From: an uncultured Capnocytophaga sp. | Lineage (GTDB): Bacteria; Bacteroidota; Bacteroidia; Flavobacteriales; Flavobacteriaceae | DNA: 7,835 nucleotides | Assembly (NCBI GenBank): GCA_915070235.1 | Contig: CAJZFM010000094.1 | Span: forward strand, 1 to 7,835 | Reading direction: 5' to 3' | In this document: positions 6,708-7,835 of the stretch, piece by piece | Layout: each line of letters begins with the position of its first letter | Position numbering within the stretch: position 1 is the first letter of the stretch | Translations under genes and position numbers: made by a program | The notes under the pieces: generated by a model | Seen by the model: the letters and a program-made list of their open reading frames with translations, nothing else | Told to the model about the DNA's origin: nothing | Database searches by the model: none

Positions 6708-6749
6708 AACTTTAGCATTTGCAAGAGCACTTATGTGATAATTTATTTT

Positions 6750-6757
6750 TAATTTTG
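6750..6757 (+). promoter_or_regulatory. Alternative -7 promoter element for the partial membrane-protein gene
   Basis: TAATTTTG matches TAnnTTTG and lies 33 bases upstream of the ATG at 6790, giving a typical short leader. The nearest upstream TTTG (6718-6721) is 28 bases away, longer than the usual spacing. This and the element at 6693-6700 are competing candidates. Confidence 0.4.
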
Positions 6758-6789
6758 CGTGCCGTTTCTAATGAAAAGACCTTATTCTT

Positions 6790-7835
6790 ATGGATACTCG
6801 CAGGGATATTCAGTGGGCTTTCCTTTATTTTATTATTACCATTCTATTGGGCTTATCCCTTAGAGTGTCTTATATAGCCGATGTTTTTTTTAATATACGC
6901 TATGTTACCCACACTCACTCCCATGTAGGGCTATTAGGGTGGATATATACGATACTTACCTCACTTATCTGTCAGCATTTTCTAAAACAGACTGATAGGA
7001 AGCCTTATTTTATTCTATTTCTTTGCACCCAATTGGCCATTATAGGCATGCTTTTTTCATTTCCTTTTGGGGGATATTTCTTGTATTCTATTATTTTCTC
7101 ATCTCTTTTTGTCATTTGTACCTATTGGTTTGGTATTTTCTTTCTCAAAAGGAGTAAAAAATATAACTTTATACGCTTTTCTATCTCCAAGAGTGTAGAT
7201 ACGGAGCATGACAAACCACTTTCTTTGAGATTTGTCCGCTGGGGTGTCTATTTTCTTATACTCTCCAGCATCGGGATATGGTTGCTTCCTGTGGCTATTG
7301 TCAAGACTGGTAAGGGAAGCGAATGGTATAACAGTGCTTTGTACTTCTTCCTACATTTCCAGTACAATGGTTGGTTCTTGGCGGTACTCTTTGGCCTTTT
7401 GGTAAGCGAGATCGAGCACAAGAGCCTTGTGAGCAGCAAGCGACTCACGGGAGCACTCTACAGCTTTGTCATAGGTACCATAGGCTCTGTTACGCTCTCT
7501 TGGGTAGGCTTTTTCAACGAACCCCTCCTATATATTATCGGGAACATCTCAGGCTTTTTGCTTTTGGCTAGTATCTTTGAGCTATATAGAACTTATATGC
7601 GATTGGAGAAACCTGCCTTTCTTATGCAGCTATTCCTATTGCTTTGCTTGATTAAGACTATTTTCATGTTTTTAGGCTCCTTCCCTTGGATTGCCGAAGT
7701 GGTATTACCCAACAGAGAATTTGTCATCAGCTACTTACACTTCACTTTCTTAGGGGTTGTGGGCTTTGGTGTCCTATATTTTTTGCAAAAGAGCCTGCAC
7801 ATTCGCTTCCCCCACTGGAGTATTTCCCTATATAG
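6790..7835 (+). CDS. Polytopic membrane protein, 3' end cut by window edge; possible heme-copper-oxidase-like or NnrS-like protein
   Basis: The frame from the ATG at 6790 stays open for 348 codons to the right edge, so the C-terminus is missing. The protein is strongly hydrophobic, with at least eight likely membrane segments (approximately 9-27, 46-63, 73-92, 96-118, 150-172, 183-206, 222-240, 245-265, 278-297, 313-331). Notable residues are a THTHSH cluster (H41, H43, H45) followed by VGLLGW at the start of a helix, H189 in LHFQYNGWF, and H317 in YLHFTFLG. Single histidines at helix positions with adjacent aromatic and glycine residues recall heme or metal ligands in heme-copper oxidase subunit I and NnrS-like proteins. 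I recall similar Bacteroidota proteins being labeled that way, but I cannot confirm homology here. The ATG choice is supported by the following hydrophobic segment and upstream promoter-like elements; an overlapping ATG at 6771 in another frame stops after 30 codons. It is isolated from htrA by a terminator. Confidence 0.75.
   Translation, partial: MDTRRDIQWAFLYFIITILLGLSLRVSYIADVFFNIRYVTHTHSHVGLLGWIYTILTSLICQHFLKQTDRKPYFILFLCTQLAIIGMLFSFPFGGYFLYSIIFSSLFVICTYWFGIFFLKRSKKYNFIRFSISKSVDTEHDKPLSLRFVRWGVYFLILSSIGIWLLPVAIVKTGKGSEWYNSALYFFLHFQYNGWFLAVLFGLLVSEIEHKSLVSSKRLTGALYSFVIGTIGSVTLSWVGFFNEPLLYIIGNISGFLLLASIFELYRTYMRLEKPAFLMQLFLLLCLIKTIFMFLGSFPWIAEVVLPNREFVISYLHFTFLGVVGFGVLYFLQKSLHIRFPHWSISLY

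Noticed and set aside
6771..6863. Small plus-strand frame starting at ATG 6771
   Set aside because: It stops after 30 codons, overlaps the start of the larger membrane-protein frame in another phase, and has no recognizable features.
7248..7571. Two short open frames (minus 7248-7448, plus 7371-7571)
   Set aside because: Both are nested in the continuous membrane-protein frame that begins at 6790 and runs off the edge; they have no start signals or motifs.
214..7835. A single novel defense or biosynthetic system spanning the window
   Set aside because: The genes belong to ordinary envelope, regulatory and redox families, lie on different strands with convergent and divergent junctions and an internal terminator, and show no shared function.

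Overview
The window looks like a chromosomal segment from a Bacteroidota organism, most likely a Flavobacteriia member; a Capnocytophaga-like relative is a guess. The evidence is that the intergenic regions carry TAnnTTTG-type -7 promoter elements, start codons lack clear Shine-Dalgarno sequences, intergenic DNA is very AT-rich, and the protein families have the flavor of that phylum. No mobile element, CRISPR array, tRNA or rRNA is visible. Four complete genes and one gene cut by the right edge account for almost all of the DNA.

Layout, left to right. Positions 1-213 form an upstream region with a -7 element for the first gene and a second, oppositely oriented -7 element that suggests a divergent gene off the left edge. 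Positions 214-2550 (+) encode a class A penicillin-binding protein (PBP1A type). Converging on it, with an 18-base gap, is a minus-strand pair: a FadR/GntR-family FCD regulator (4876-4154) followed after 88 bases by a FAD-dependent oxidoreductase of the phytoene desaturase / carotenoid isomerase / retinol saturase superfamily (4065-2569). The order and strand suggest that the regulator and oxidoreductase are co-transcribed. Positions 5139-6563 (+) encode a membrane-anchored HtrA/DegP-type serine protease, divergent from the regulator. It ends at a strong intrinsic terminator. From 6790 (+) a polytopic membrane protein runs off the right edge; its spaced histidines are faintly reminiscent of heme-copper oxidase subunit I or NnrS-like proteins.

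Functionally, PBP1A (cell-wall synthesis) and HtrA (envelope protein quality control) are core envelope genes. The oxidoreductase with its regulator, and the truncated membrane protein, are less well defined. No single pathway obviously joins all five genes, and I do not see a convincing new multi-gene system.

The more interesting signals are non-coding. Two heptanucleotide-period repeat tracts fill the gaps on either side of the oxidoreductase gene, and stop codons of all three adjoining genes lie inside repeat units. A sigma-54-like -24/-12 element lies upstream of htrA exactly where a naive TTG start would be placed. Three consecutive perfect inverted repeats, each with a 5-nt loop, lie between htrA and the truncated membrane-protein gene.
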